This document shows positions 53,650 to 62,134 of a stretch of 64,000 nucleotides of DNA, one piece after another. The stretch's first letter is position 1. Every line of letters starts with the position of its first letter. The stretch covers positions 1-64,000 of the forward strand of contig CANFHU010000012.1 in the NCBI GenBank assembly GCA_947446925.1, in the 5' to 3' direction. The notes under the pieces were generated by a model. That model was not told the DNA's origin. It was given only the letters and a program-made list of their open reading frames with translations, and searched no databases. This DNA is from Flavobacteriia bacterium. GTDB lineage: Bacteria > Bacteroidota > Bacteroidia > Flavobacteriales_D > Crocinitomicaceae. Position numbers and translations under genes: made by a program.

Positions 53650-54831
53650 ATGAAATTAGGGTATAAGAGCATAGGGTTTTTGGTAGGGATGTTTATCGTT
53701 TCTTGTGGAAGTACATCCACTAAAAAGGTAGAAGAAAAAGAAGGTGAAAAAACTACTTTAAAACGACAAGAATCAAAAGCAGCGGTGGAGGAACCAAAAG
53801 ATTCTATTTACATAGATTCTTTTTTTACAGATGTAGCTTTAACTATAGGTGGTTTTGAAAATAATTTTGCGAAGAAACGTAAATTAGTAAGTTCTTATCC
53901 TGCAACAGTTTCTAAACAATTTTCAGGATTTACTAAAACTAAAATGGAACCGATTTCCAACTGGGTGACAGAAAATAAAATGATACCTGAAAATTATGCC
54001 TGCAAAACGTTATTCTATCCATTGGCTGGGGCGGACTTTGTATATGCAGATGCTTTTTTCTCGGATGTGCGTAACTACATTTTGGTTGGGTTAGAGAAAC
54101 CTGGGTATTTACCAAATTACGATCAGTTATCCAATACGGATTTACAAAATTACTTGAATCAAATTTTCAATAGTTTAGATATCTCCATGAAATCTGGATT
54201 TTTCCGTACTAAAAGTATGGCAGTTCAATTTAACCAAAAAACGGTGAATGGAACATTGCATTCTTTGTTGTTTTATTTGGCACGAAGAGGGAATAAGATC
54301 CGTAAAATTCGTCACTTTATCTTAAAAGAAAATGCAGTCATTAAATATACCTCCGGAACAGAAGGAATGTTTAGTCCAGGGCTGGATATCGAATTTTTAA
54401 CTGCAGATAACAAAGTGAAAAATTTATATTATTTCAATACAGACCTAAGTGATGCAAATACAAAAATTGATAATTTCTTCAATTGGGTAAGTACGTTTGG
54501 AGAACATCATACCATGTTGAAAGCGGCTTCTTATTTAAATTCACGTGATTATTTCTCTAAAACACGTAATTATATCTTAAAATCTTCGAATATGATCGTG
54601 CAGGATGATAGTGGAATTCCTTACAAATACTTTGTAGATGGCACTTGGGATGTGAAATTATATGGTGGTTACAAGAAAGTTATTCCTTTATTTTCATCGC
54701 GTATTCAACCAGATATGGTAAGAGCATATGCAGATACGACGAAATTAACGAGTAAATATTTACCATTTAGAATTGGGTACAATGTTGCAGTTGGAGAAAC
54801 AAATCTTCAGGTACTATACAAAAAGAAGTAA
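53650..54831 (+). CDS. Lipoprotein of unknown function
   Basis: 393 residues. Lipoprotein signal peptide (LVGMFIVSC, Cys near 19) followed by a Lys/Glu/Thr-rich linker (residues about 20-55) and a large globular domain: IGGFENNFAKKRKLVSSYP, VYADAFFSDVRNYILVGLEK, LHSLLFYLARRGNKIRKIRH and YLNSRDYFSKTRNYILKSS. No catalytic motif was recognised. A nearby promoter, a 15-bp gap to the permease gene and the overlap of the next gene suggest one transcript of three genes, so the lipoprotein may act with a permease and a serine hydrolase. Confidence 0.7.
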   Translation: MKLGYKSIGFLVGMFIVSCGSTSTKKVEEKEGEKTTLKRQESKAAVEEPKDSIYIDSFFTDVALTIGGFENNFAKKRKLVSSYPATVSKQFSGFTKTKMEPISNWVTENKMIPENYACKTLFYPLAGADFVYADAFFSDVRNYILVGLEKPGYLPNYDQLSNTDLQNYLNQIFNSLDISMKSGFFRTKSMAVQFNQKTVNGTLHSLLFYLARRGNKIRKIRHFILKENAVIKYTSGTEGMFSPGLDIEFLTADNKVKNLYYFNTDLSDANTKIDNFFNWVSTFGEHHTMLKAASYLNSRDYFSKTRNYILKSSNMIVQDDSGIPYKYFVDGTWDVKLYGGYKKVIPLFSSRIQPDMVRAYADTTKLTSKYLPFRIGYNVAVGETNLQVLYKKK

Positions 54832-54846
54832 CCACTCCCATTTTTT

Positions 54847-56160
54847 ATGGCAATAAAGAAAAAATTTAGTTTATATACTGCAATCATGGTGGTTGTTGCC
54901 AATATGATTGGTGCAGGTGTATTTACAAGTATTGGTTTTCAAGTACTGGATGTACAATCCGGTTCTGCGATTTTATTACTTTGGATTATTGGTGGTATCA
55001 TCGCTTTCTTTGGTGCATATTCCTATGCGATTCTTGGGACTTTTTATAAAAAAAACGGGGGGGAATATCTTTTTTTAAAATCTGCTTATTCCGAACAACT
55101 CGGTTTTTTATCTGGGTGGATTTCCTTTCTTTTAGGATTTGCAGCACCTATAGCAGCAGCATGTTTTGCGTTTAGTTCCTATTTTTCTGGGATGATACAT
55201 TCCGAACAACATGCGAATTTTTTCGGGATTCCAATGGTGACTGTGTATGCAGCGATCATTTTGTTTTTCATTACGTTAATGCATTCCCGAAGCCATAAAG
55301 TAAGTTCTGTTTTTCAAAATGTTTCCTCCACCATTAAAATTGCAATTTTAGTAATTCTAATTCTGATAGGACTTTTCTCGAAACACAAAGTAGCAGTTGA
55401 TTTTACCATCGGGGATAAATTTTTTACAGACATTTGGGATAAGATGTTTGCCTTGTGTTTATTTTTTGTCGGTTACGCCTATTCCGGGTGGAATGCAGCA
55501 GCATATATCGGAGGAGAAGTAGAGAATCCAAAGCGTAATGTACCTTTAGCCTTGATTATTGGAACAGGTACTGTTTCCATTTTATATGTTCTTTTGAATT
55601 ATGTTTTCTTAAAAAACATACCGATCGATCAGATGGCTGGACAATTGGATGTTGGGGTGATATTTGTAGAGAAAGTATTAGGGGAGACGTGGGGACGAAT
55701 TTTTGGTGGAGTTATTTCGTTTTTATTGATTTCTAGCATTTCCAGTATGGTATTAGCAGGCCCGCGCGTAACAAATGCTGTTGCTAAAGATTTCACCAAA
55801 TTGAATTGGTTTAGCGCCAATAATGAAAGTGGTATTCCAGTGCGTGCTTTATGGATTCAAGCGATAATTTCGTTTGCTTTTGTCGCAACTTCCTCCTTTC
55901 AGAGTTTGATTATTATGATTGGATTTGTATTGAATCTATTTACTATGTTGACCGTAATAGGTTCAATACGTGTGGGATTACGGATAAAAAATGTTAGTGG
56001 ATTAATAAACAAGATTGTTTTTCCTTTATTTCCAATAATCTTCTTGTTGTTCCAAACATGGATACTTATCTTTGGATTGGTCGATAAACCGAAAGAATCC
56101 TTGATTGGATTATGTATAACATTATTAGGAATACCAGTATATAGATGGGTAAAACGTTAA
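54847..56160 (+). CDS. APC-family amino-acid permease
   Basis: 437 residues, about 12 membrane helices. The N-terminal binding helix reads NMIGAGVFTSIGFQV and later segments include KKNGGEYLFLKSAYSEQLG, GYAYSGWNAAAYIGGEV and VPLALIIGTGTVSILYVLLN. The pattern is that of APC transporters of amino acids or polyamines. Substrate unknown. The following serine-hydrolase gene starts inside its last codons (16-bp overlap), so translation is probably coupled. Confidence 0.88.
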   Translation: MAIKKKFSLYTAIMVVVANMIGAGVFTSIGFQVLDVQSGSAILLLWIIGGIIAFFGAYSYAILGTFYKKNGGEYLFLKSAYSEQLGFLSGWISFLLGFAAPIAAACFAFSSYFSGMIHSEQHANFFGIPMVTVYAAIILFFITLMHSRSHKVSSVFQNVSSTIKIAILVILILIGLFSKHKVAVDFTIGDKFFTDIWDKMFALCLFFVGYAYSGWNAAAYIGGEVENPKRNVPLALIIGTGTVSILYVLLNYVFLKNIPIDQMAGQLDVGVIFVEKVLGETWGRIFGGVISFLLISSISSMVLAGPRVTNAVAKDFTKLNWFSANNESGIPVRALWIQAIISFAFVATSSFQSLIIMIGFVLNLFTMLTVIGSIRVGLRIKNVSGLINKIVFPLFPIIFLLFQTWILIFGLVDKPKESLIGLCITLLGIPVYRWVKR

Positions 56161-57422
56161 TCATAGTAGCATTATTTGTTTGTGGTAGTTTGTTTGGACA
56201 AGTTTCAACAACCTCGAGTGCATCTCGTATATTGCAGAATGTATTGGATTCTTTAGAGAATAAATATCCCAAAGTAATTGAAAATCCAGAAAAATACCGT
56301 TTCAAAATTGTATTTACAGAAATTAAGCGAACCAAAGAAAAGGTTAGTCTTGAAACGGTTGGTTTTCGAATGGATGAAAAAGAATATTTATATCCAGCAA
56401 GTATAGTGAAACTTCCAACCATTTTAATTGGTATGGAGGAATATAATAAGATACACAAAATTCGTTCGCGCGTAACCTATGAAACTTTGTTGAAGTTCAA
56501 TAAAGAAAAAGGATGTATGCCAACTGCTTTTTCCGTAAAGGTTGGTAATAAGTTGGAATACTATACCTTAGATTTGTTTACAAAACAAATGTTAGGTATT
56601 TCGGATAACGATGCATATAATCGTATGTTTGACTTTGTGGGACAACAGCAACTGAACCGACGATTGAAGGAATTGAAATATCAAGATGGAAAAATCATCC
56701 GTAAGTTTGTATTAAATTGTTCCTTAGACCAAAACAGAATTAGTGATTCGTATGTTTTTTTAGGGAGAAGAAATGAATGGTTATATAACCGTCGAGGAAT
56801 TACAAATCCGGATACAATTTTAACAGATTCAACGTACAAAATTGGTAAAGCATACGAAGGTTTGGATAAAAAAATTGTTCCTCGTCCGTTTGATTTCTCA
56901 CGTCAAAATAACCTTGAGTTAGTCGATTTACATAAAACATTGAATGGAGTTGTTTTTCCAAAGTCTGAATTTGCACACACGTTTGATATTACCGAAGAGC
57001 AACGCAAATATGTATTGCAAAATATGGGTAAATATCCTGCTGAATTCACGTTAGATTTTAATCCAAAAGATTTTCCAGCTACCTATAAAAAATATTTATT
57101 TTTCGGAAAAGATACAAATACGAACTATACAAATGACAGTTTGAGTCGTTTTCGTTCTTTCAATGTAGTTGGCTTATCCTTTGGATGTGCAATTGACGCA
57201 GCATACCTTGTTGATCTAGATACAGGAAAAGAATTTGTGTTAACGGTTGGAATCTATGCGAATGAAGACGAAGTCATTAACGATGCAAAATACGATTACG
57301 AAACATTAGCCTATCCATTAATGAAAGATATTGGTCTTTTGATCATGAACCAACTTCCGGAAAATAAAGAAAATGTAACGTTTTTGAGGGAGATGGTTGG
57401 AGAGATTGGTTTGAAGCGCTAA
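56145..57422 (+). CDS. Class A beta-lactamase-like serine hydrolase
   Basis: 425 residues, clearly longer than a typical class A beta-lactamase (about 290). A signal peptide (LIIVALFVCGSLFGQ) precedes a domain with the nucleophile motif SIVK in LYPASIVKLPTILIG and the SDN motif in LGISDNDAYNRMFDF. The third motif, usually K-S/T-G, is not obvious; the nearest segment is KEFVLTVGIYAN. The middle of the protein contains an insertion of about 110 residues. It may be a penicillin-recognising peptidase or esterase rather than an antibiotic-resistance enzyme. Confidence 0.75.
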   Translation: MGKTLIIVALFVCGSLFGQVSTTSSASRILQNVLDSLENKYPKVIENPEKYRFKIVFTEIKRTKEKVSLETVGFRMDEKEYLYPASIVKLPTILIGMEEYNKIHKIRSRVTYETLLKFNKEKGCMPTAFSVKVGNKLEYYTLDLFTKQMLGISDNDAYNRMFDFVGQQQLNRRLKELKYQDGKIIRKFVLNCSLDQNRISDSYVFLGRRNEWLYNRRGITNPDTILTDSTYKIGKAYEGLDKKIVPRPFDFSRQNNLELVDLHKTLNGVVFPKSEFAHTFDITEEQRKYVLQNMGKYPAEFTLDFNPKDFPATYKKYLFFGKDTNTNYTNDSLSRFRSFNVVGLSFGCAIDAAYLVDLDTGKEFVLTVGIYANEDEVINDAKYDYETLAYPLMKDIGLLIMNQLPENKENVTFLREMVGEIGLKR

Positions 57423-57428
57423 TTTTAG

Positions 57429-58046
57429 TTAATACTCCACATCTAAGTTAAACGTCTTTTGTAAGGTAAACAAATTGGGGTTTTTACGCGCTAAAGCATT
57501 GAAACGATCTTTTCCAGTTTGGTGTTTGACGTTTTCTTCTACATTTTCAGAAATACTGAAATCTACTGTAATTGACCAATTTTTAAGATTTTCACGTAAG
57601 TATTCGATCAATTCAGAAATGTGTGTTTGGATGTAATCAATTTGCACTTGGTTGTCCACTTCGTGATTGATGTGAAATTCTCCGATAATTTTTGGATCAC
57701 GTTTTACCATGGCTAAGTAAATCGTATCATTACCATCTTCCTTCATTTTAAAGGCAAATTTCTTCCAAAACATTTTAAGTTGATCGGTAGAGAAAGGAGT
57801 TTTTGGTCGGTTTGCATGATTCGCACCTCCTTCTATGGCATCTTCCACTTTTTTAGCGGTTAATTCCTTGATGGAAAGTAAGTTTGTTTGTACCTCTCCA
57901 CTGATTTTCTCCATGGATTTAGGTTCCTTTTTGAGGGAAATTTCCGCGTAAGAAGGGATGTTTGTAGGTGCTTTTACTGGTGTTGCAGGTGCATTTTTAT
58001 CTGCTTGACCAAAGAATGGAATTAGAGTAACGAAATCAGTTAATCC
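57429..58046 (-). CDS. dnaX: DnaX tau-specific C-terminal region (reached by -1 frameshift)
   Basis: This frame has no start of its own before 57914 but is open back into the A10 run of dnaX. Read from the -1 frame it continues as GLTDFVTLIPFFGQADKNAP and goes through a Pro/Ala linker to a globular C-terminal domain (FSTDQLKMFWKKFAFKMKE, DRFNALARKNPNLFTLQKT) like that at the end of Bacteroidota DnaX. Joined to the upstream ORF it gives a tau protein of about 575 residues, the usual length. The ATG at 57914 is an internal codon. A homopolymer sequencing error is the main alternative explanation. Confidence 0.8.
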   Translation of the reverse strand, partial: GLTDFVTLIPFFGQADKNAPATPVKAPTNIPSYAEISLKKEPKSMEKISGEVQTNLLSIKELTAKKVEDAIEGGANHANRPKTPFSTDQLKMFWKKFAFKMKEDGNDTIYLAMVKRDPKIIGEFHINHEVDNQVQIDYIQTHISELIEYLRENLKNWSITVDFSISENVEENVKHQTGKDRFNALARKNPNLFTLQKTFNLDVEY

Positions 58047-59155
58047 TTTTTTTTTTCAATCTCATTTTTAATTGAACAAATTTGCATGATGGCAAGTTCA
58101 ACTAGAAGTCGTTGATTTTTAGAAGCTTTATATTCTACATCTGCTTTACTTAGCACGCCCATGGCACGTAAGATAAAAGGTGTTTCAATTGCTTTTGCTT
58201 GTTCCGAGAATCGATTCTCGACACTATCACCAACTTCCAATAATTTTACAGTTCGCATGTCTTTACAAACTAATAAATTACGGAAATGGTCCGCTAAGCC
58301 AACAATGAAATTGTGACCATCAAATCCTTTTTCAAGAATATCATTGAATAACAATAAACATGCTGGAATATCTTCTTTCATCGCATTGTCTACGATACGG
58401 AAGTAATAATCGTAATCTAAGATGTTTAGGTTGTCGATAACTGCTTGATAGGTCAAATTATTTCCAGCAAAACTGACTATTTGATCAAAAATAGAAAGTG
58501 CATCACGAAGAGCTCCTTCCGCTTTTTGTGCAATCAAGTGTAATGCTTCCGAGTCAGCACTTATACCTTCTTTTACAGCGATGTAGGAAAGGTGATCAGC
58601 AATATCTTTGATTTTAATTCTATGGAAGTCGAAAATTTGACAACGGGAAAGAATTGTAGGAATAATTTTATGTTTTTCTGTCGTAGCCAAAATAAAGATG
58701 GCATGTGCAGGTGGTTCTTCTAATGTTTTCAAAAACGCATTGAATGCAGAATTTGATAACATGTGAACCTCATCAATAATATACACTTTGTGTGTACCAA
58801 TTTGAGGAGCGATGCGCACTTGGTTTACCAACTCGCGGATGTCATCCACCGAGTTGTTAGAAGCAGCATCTAGTTCATATACATTTAAAGAAGCACCAGA
58901 ATTAAAAGAAGTACAAGATTCACATTGATCACATGCCTCTATGCTTTCCGTACGATTAAAACAATTGATTGTTTTTGCTAAGATACGCGCAGTGGTTGTT
59001 TTTCCAACTCCACGAGAACCACAGAATAAAAAAGCTTGTGCCAAGTGATCAATTTTGATCGCATTTTTTAGAGTAGAGGTAATATGCCCTTGTCCCACGA
59101 CAGTGTCGAAGGTCTGGGGTCTATACTTTCTAGCCGATACTACGAAATCGCTCAT
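58040..59155 (-). CDS. dnaX: DNA polymerase III subunit gamma/tau, ATPase part (gamma form)
   Basis: 371 residues up to the in-frame stop. Clamp-loader AAA+: YRPQTFDTVVGQGHI, Walker A GSRGVGKTTTARILA, the four-Cys zinc module (CFNRTESIEACDQCESC region), Walker B VYIIDEVHMLSN, sensor 1 ILATTEKHKI and the SRC motif LSRCQIF. Domains II and III follow. The stop comes two codons after an A10 run (frame reads GAA AAA AAA AAG GAT TAA), the same position and heptamer (A AAA AAG) used for programmed -1 frameshifting in E. coli dnaX. The short product would be gamma, the frameshifted one tau. Confidence 0.93.
   Translation of the reverse strand: MSDFVVSARKYRPQTFDTVVGQGHITSTLKNAIKIDHLAQAFLFCGSRGVGKTTTARILAKTINCFNRTESIEACDQCESCTSFNSGASLNVYELDAASNNSVDDIRELVNQVRIAPQIGTHKVYIIDEVHMLSNSAFNAFLKTLEEPPAHAIFILATTEKHKIIPTILSRCQIFDFHRIKIKDIADHLSYIAVKEGISADSEALHLIAQKAEGALRDALSIFDQIVSFAGNNLTYQAVIDNLNILDYDYYFRIVDNAMKEDIPACLLLFNDILEKGFDGHNFIVGLADHFRNLLVCKDMRTVKLLEVGDSVENRFSEQAKAIETPFILRAMGVLSKADVEYKASKNQRLLVELAIMQICSIKNEIEKKKD
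58046..58056 (-). other. Slippery A10-G run in dnaX
   Basis: On the minus strand ten A followed by G, read in frame as AAA AAA AAG and containing the heptamer A AAA AAG. A -1 slip joins the gamma frame to the tau C-terminus; transcriptional slippage adding one A would have the same effect. No strong downstream hairpin was seen by eye. Confidence 0.75.
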
Positions 59156-59178
59156 TACTTGTTTTTTCTTTTGCGTAA

Positions 59179-59208
59179 CAAATGTACAAAGACTTTCGGA
59201 GATTCAAA
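59179..59208 (-). promoter_or_regulatory. Promoter for dnaX
   Basis: On the minus strand TTTG, an 18-nt spacer and TACATTTG. The dnaX start lies 24 bp downstream of the -7 box. Confidence 0.75.
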
Positions 59209-59365
59209 AGTATTACTTACGAACAAATATTATAATGAAATTAATTTATCGGACACTAGTGATATGAAAAACAAAAAATAGGACTTCTATATTGTATTAA
59301 ACCAGTTTTATATTGTTAGTTATATAATTTTAGAATTTTTAAATTTAATTTTTCAAATCCTCACC

Positions 59366-60139
59366 TCAATAAAATTTATCCTCGTTCCATTTGGATGGAT
59401 TTTTTTCAATATAATTTTGAATATTTTCAAAGGAAAATGTATTACGAATAATATGATCGTGATAATTGGATTGCCATTTAAATTTAGGGTTGATTTTCCG
59501 ATTATTTATGGTGACGATTCGTTTGTATTGATTTATTATCACGCCAATTGTGCCCGGTTTCCATTGTTCATTTTTCCCGCCGTTTTTCGGTTTTTCGGTT
59601 TCGATGTGTTTGGTTGATGTAGGGGTTGTTGGTGAAATATGGAATTGTTGTGGCGCGGATGCAATTGTCGGGGATGATGGTGATGCGATGGTTAACGGGT
59701 ATGGGCGTGACGATGTGGACGCGGTTGACGATGGGGACGCAGATACGCCCAATTTGGGCGTATCTACCCCATACCCGTCACACCCAACCGTCACGTCCCC
59801 GCCATTACATCCATTTCCCACAACGTATTCCGTTATATCACAACCATTTGTATTATTTGTTGTTTTATCAATTATCAATATCCCATGCGTATGGTTTGGC
59901 ATTACGACAAAATTTCCTAATTCAATGAATGGAAAATGTTTCGGGATATCCAACCAAAAACGGGTTGCGTTTTCACCTAATTCATTCAAATGCATTTCAC
60001 CATTTATAATTTTCCCGAAAAAATGTTCTCTATTTTGTGTACAGATGGTAATAAAATAGGCTGCATTGGTACTATAATCCCAATTTTTCAAACGATTGGA
60101 TGGAATTCGATATTTGTTTTTAAATTTTAATTCTGACAT
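59366..60139 (-). CDS. REP-associated tyrosine transposase (RAYT, HUH-Y1 family)
   Basis: 257 residues. IS200/TnpA-REP fold: NRLKNWDYSTNAAYFITICT at the N-terminus, the metal-binding HUH motif in VVMPNHTHGIL, and at the C-terminus SNYHDHIIRN and YIEKNPSKW, with the likely nucleophile Tyr in QNYIEKN. Between the HUH motif and the C-terminal part there is an unusual Ser/Pro/Thr/Gly-rich insert of about 75 residues encoded by DNA with long inverted repeats. RAYTs are single-copy domesticated transposases thought to spread REP palindromes; GTAG-headed palindromes occur elsewhere in this window. No insertion-sequence ends were found. Confidence 0.85.
   Translation of the reverse strand: MSELKFKNKYRIPSNRLKNWDYSTNAAYFITICTQNREHFFGKIINGEMHLNELGENATRFWLDIPKHFPFIELGNFVVMPNHTHGILIIDKTTNNTNGCDITEYVVGNGCNGGDVTVGCDGYGVDTPKLGVSASPSSTASTSSRPYPLTIASPSSPTIASAPQQFHISPTTPTSTKHIETEKPKNGGKNEQWKPGTIGVIINQYKRIVTINNRKINPKFKWQSNYHDHIIRNTFSFENIQNYIEKNPSKWNEDKFY
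59695..59778. repeat. REP-like nested inverted repeats inside the RAYT gene
   Basis: Outer arms ACGGGTATGGG (59695-59705) and CCCATACCCGT (59768-59778) are perfect inverted copies. Inside, 59741-59765 is a 12-1-12 perfect palindrome (arms AGATACGCCCAA / TTGGGCGTATCT). On the minus strand it begins GTAG. The segment encodes the low-complexity insert of the transposase. Confidence 0.85.
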
Positions 60140-60426
60140 ATTATACTGATTTTTAATTCATTCTTAATTGGTTTAAATTGAGTTTTTAAGGAGAATATTT
60201 TCCTCCTATTCATATTAAATTAGTGAAAAAGATGATTTAAAAAAATAGATATTTTAAAAAAAACAGACTGTTTTTACAGAAAATTTCAATGATAAATTTT
60301 ACTCTGTGATGGTATTTAAAATCAACAGTATTCTTGACAAAAATCAGTTTTTTCAATAGTCCATATCATAAACTTAGAATTTCTTTTCTGTCAATTTTGT
60401 AAGAAGAAAAATTAATCAAGAATAGT
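60140..60426. other. AT-rich intergenic region upstream of paaA
   Basis: 287 bp between the divergent RAYT and paaA genes. TTGACA occurs near 60335 and a CAATTTTG near 60395, but neither is paired with a convincing second promoter box. No PaaR/PaaX-type operator was recognised. Confidence 0.4.
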
Positions 60427-61365
60427 ATGGAATTGACCCAAGTAACAAAAGAAACGTTATTGAAAGAATTTCAAGCGAAGATAGATGCGGATGTAAAGAT
60501 TGAACCGAACGATTGGATGCCGGAAGATTATCGTACCCATCTAATTCGTCAGATTTCGCAACATGCACACTCGGAAGTGATTGGTATGCAGCCAGAAGGA
60601 AACTGGATTACGCGTGCCCCGAGTTTGAGAAGTAAAAAGATTTTGTTAGCGAAGATTCAAGATGAAGGTGGACATGGATTGTATCTATACAGTGCTGCTG
60701 AAACTTTGGGTGTGAGTCGTGATCAATTCATTCAATGGTTGCATGAAGGAAAGGCGAAGTATTCTTCCATTTTTAATTATCCAACCTTGAATTGGGCAGA
60801 TATAGGTGCGATAGGTTGGTTAGTGGACGGTGCAGCAATTACGAATCAAGTTTCCTTGCAACGCACGTCTTATGGTCCATATGCAAGAGCGATGGTACGT
60901 ATTTGTAAAGAAGAATCGTTTCACCAACGTCAAGGCTACGAAATCATGTGGAAAATGATGGAAGGAACGAAAGAGCAACGCGCAATGGCACAAGATGCGA
61001 TTAACCGTTGGTGGTGGCCAGCATTGATGATGTTTGGACCAAAAGATGGTGATTCTCCTCGTTCCAGTACCGCGATGAAGTATAAAATTAAGCGCGAAAC
61101 CAATGATCAATTACGAGAGAAATTTATCCAAAAAACAATTCCACAAGCACATTTAATTGGGTTAAACATTCCTGATCCTGCGATTTCGTTATTGGAAAAT
61201 GGAACGTATACGCACGGAGAAATCGATTGGAGCGAATTCTGGTCGGTGGTGAATGGAGATGGACCATGTAACAAACAACGATTAGATCACCATATTAAGT
61301 ACCACGAAGAAGGTGCATGGGTACGTGAATGTGCACAAGCATTTGAAGATTATTTAATGAAATAA
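60427..61365 (+). CDS. paaA: Phenylacetyl-CoA 1,2-epoxidase catalytic subunit PaaA
   Basis: 312 residues, as usual for PaaA. Ferritin-like di-iron protein: [38 protein letters not shown] and [19 protein letters not shown] supply the Glu/His iron ligands. [17 protein letters not shown] is a strong family signature. PaaA with PaaC, and PaaB, epoxidises the ring of phenylacetyl-CoA in aerobic phenylacetate degradation, with electrons from PaaE. In this operon paaA is followed by a GreA-like gene before paaB and paaC. Confidence 0.96.
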   Translation: MELTQVTKETLLKEFQAKIDADVKIEPNDWMPEDYRTHLIRQISQHAHSEVIGMQPEGNWITRAPSLRSKKILLAKIQDEGGHGLYLYSAAETLGVSRDQFIQWLHEGKAKYSSIFNYPTLNWADIGAIGWLVDGAAITNQVSLQRTSYGPYARAMVRICKEESFHQRQGYEIMWKMMEGTKEQRAMAQDAINRWWWPALMMFGPKDGDSPRSSTAMKYKIKRETNDQLREKFIQKTIPQAHLIGLNIPDPAISLLENGTYTHGEIDWSEFWSVVNGDGPCNKQRLDHHIKYHEEGAWVRECAQAFEDYLMK

Positions 61366-61375
61366 AATATATACT

Positions 61376-61825
61376 ATGAAAATCGATAAAGATGCATTGA
61401 AAAAAGTAATGATTTCCAATTATGAGAATATCATTGCAGAACTAAAAGAAGAGTTAGCAACCAAAAAAGGATCGTCTGATTTAGATGAGAACGATACCTT
61501 GGATCCAGAGGATTATTCGACACAAACTGTTTCGAACGTCATGGTGGATTTACTGAAAGAACAAGTAACAAAAACAGAGAAAGATTTGGAGCGTATTCAT
61601 CAAATTGATTTTTCACCGAAAGAGGAAGCAAGTGTTGGTGCATTGGTTACAACCGATATGTTTAATTTTTTTCTAGGAGTTGCGACAGTGCCTTTTTTGT
61701 ATGAACATAAACAAATCGTTGGGGTTTCAGTAAGTGCACCAATTTTTGTAAATATTAAAGGAAAAAAAGTAGGGGATACGTTTACTTTTTCAGGACATCA
61801 ATATACTATACACATGATTCAATAA
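61376..61825 (+). CDS. GreA/GreB-like protein inside the paa operon
   Basis: 149 residues. The N-terminal half is helical and charged (NYENIIAELKEELATKKG, VMVDLLKEQVTKTEKDLERI), compatible with an antiparallel coiled coil, and the C-terminal half is a small beta domain with GKKVGDTFTFSGHQYTIHMI, which resembles the FKBP-like C-terminal domain of GreA (GKKVGDTV and a following hydrophobic strand). Acidic residues at the coiled-coil tip (DENDTLDPED) could reach the RNA polymerase active site. It sits between paaA (10-bp gap) and paaB (13-bp gap), so it is part of the operon. GreA homology rests on the C-terminal motif and length only. Confidence 0.6.
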   Translation: MKIDKDALKKVMISNYENIIAELKEELATKKGSSDLDENDTLDPEDYSTQTVSNVMVDLLKEQVTKTEKDLERIHQIDFSPKEEASVGALVTTDMFNFFLGVATVPFLYEHKQIVGVSVSAPIFVNIKGKKVGDTFTFSGHQYTIHMIQ

Positions 61826-61838
61826 TAAACATTTAACG

Positions 61839-62132
61839 ATGAGTAATCAAGATACACAAGGACAACTTTGGGAAGTTTTTATTCAAAGTAAAGCAGGTCA
61901 GCCTTATAAGCATGCGGGGGCTGTACATGGGTATGATAAAAATATGGCAATTAATAATGCACGTGATACCTATACACGTCGCGGTGAAGGTACCGGCTTA
62001 TGGGTGGTTCTCAGTTCAGAAATAGTTGCGGTAACTTTAGAAGAAGACGCAAGTTTTTTTGAACCTGCGAATGATAAAATTTATAGACATCCAACGTTTT
62101 ATAATCTTCCAGAAGGAGTGAAAAATATGTAA
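61839..62132 (+). CDS. paaB: Phenylacetyl-CoA epoxidase subunit PaaB
   Basis: 97 residues, full length. WEVFIQSKAGQPYKHAGAVHG at the N-terminus, YDKNMAINNARDTYTRRGEG and LWVVLSSEIV are family hallmarks. PaaB is a small structural subunit bridging PaaAC dimers. paaC starts 2 bp after its stop. Confidence 0.95.
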   Translation: MSNQDTQGQLWEVFIQSKAGQPYKHAGAVHGYDKNMAINNARDTYTRRGEGTGLWVVLSSEIVAVTLEEDASFFEPANDKIYRHPTFYNLPEGVKNM

Positions 62133-62134
62133 TT

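Noticed and set aside
59550-60059. 169-codon ORF antisense to the RAYT gene
   Set aside because: No family motif; the RAYT frame on the other strand has clear HUH and Tyr motifs over the same interval.
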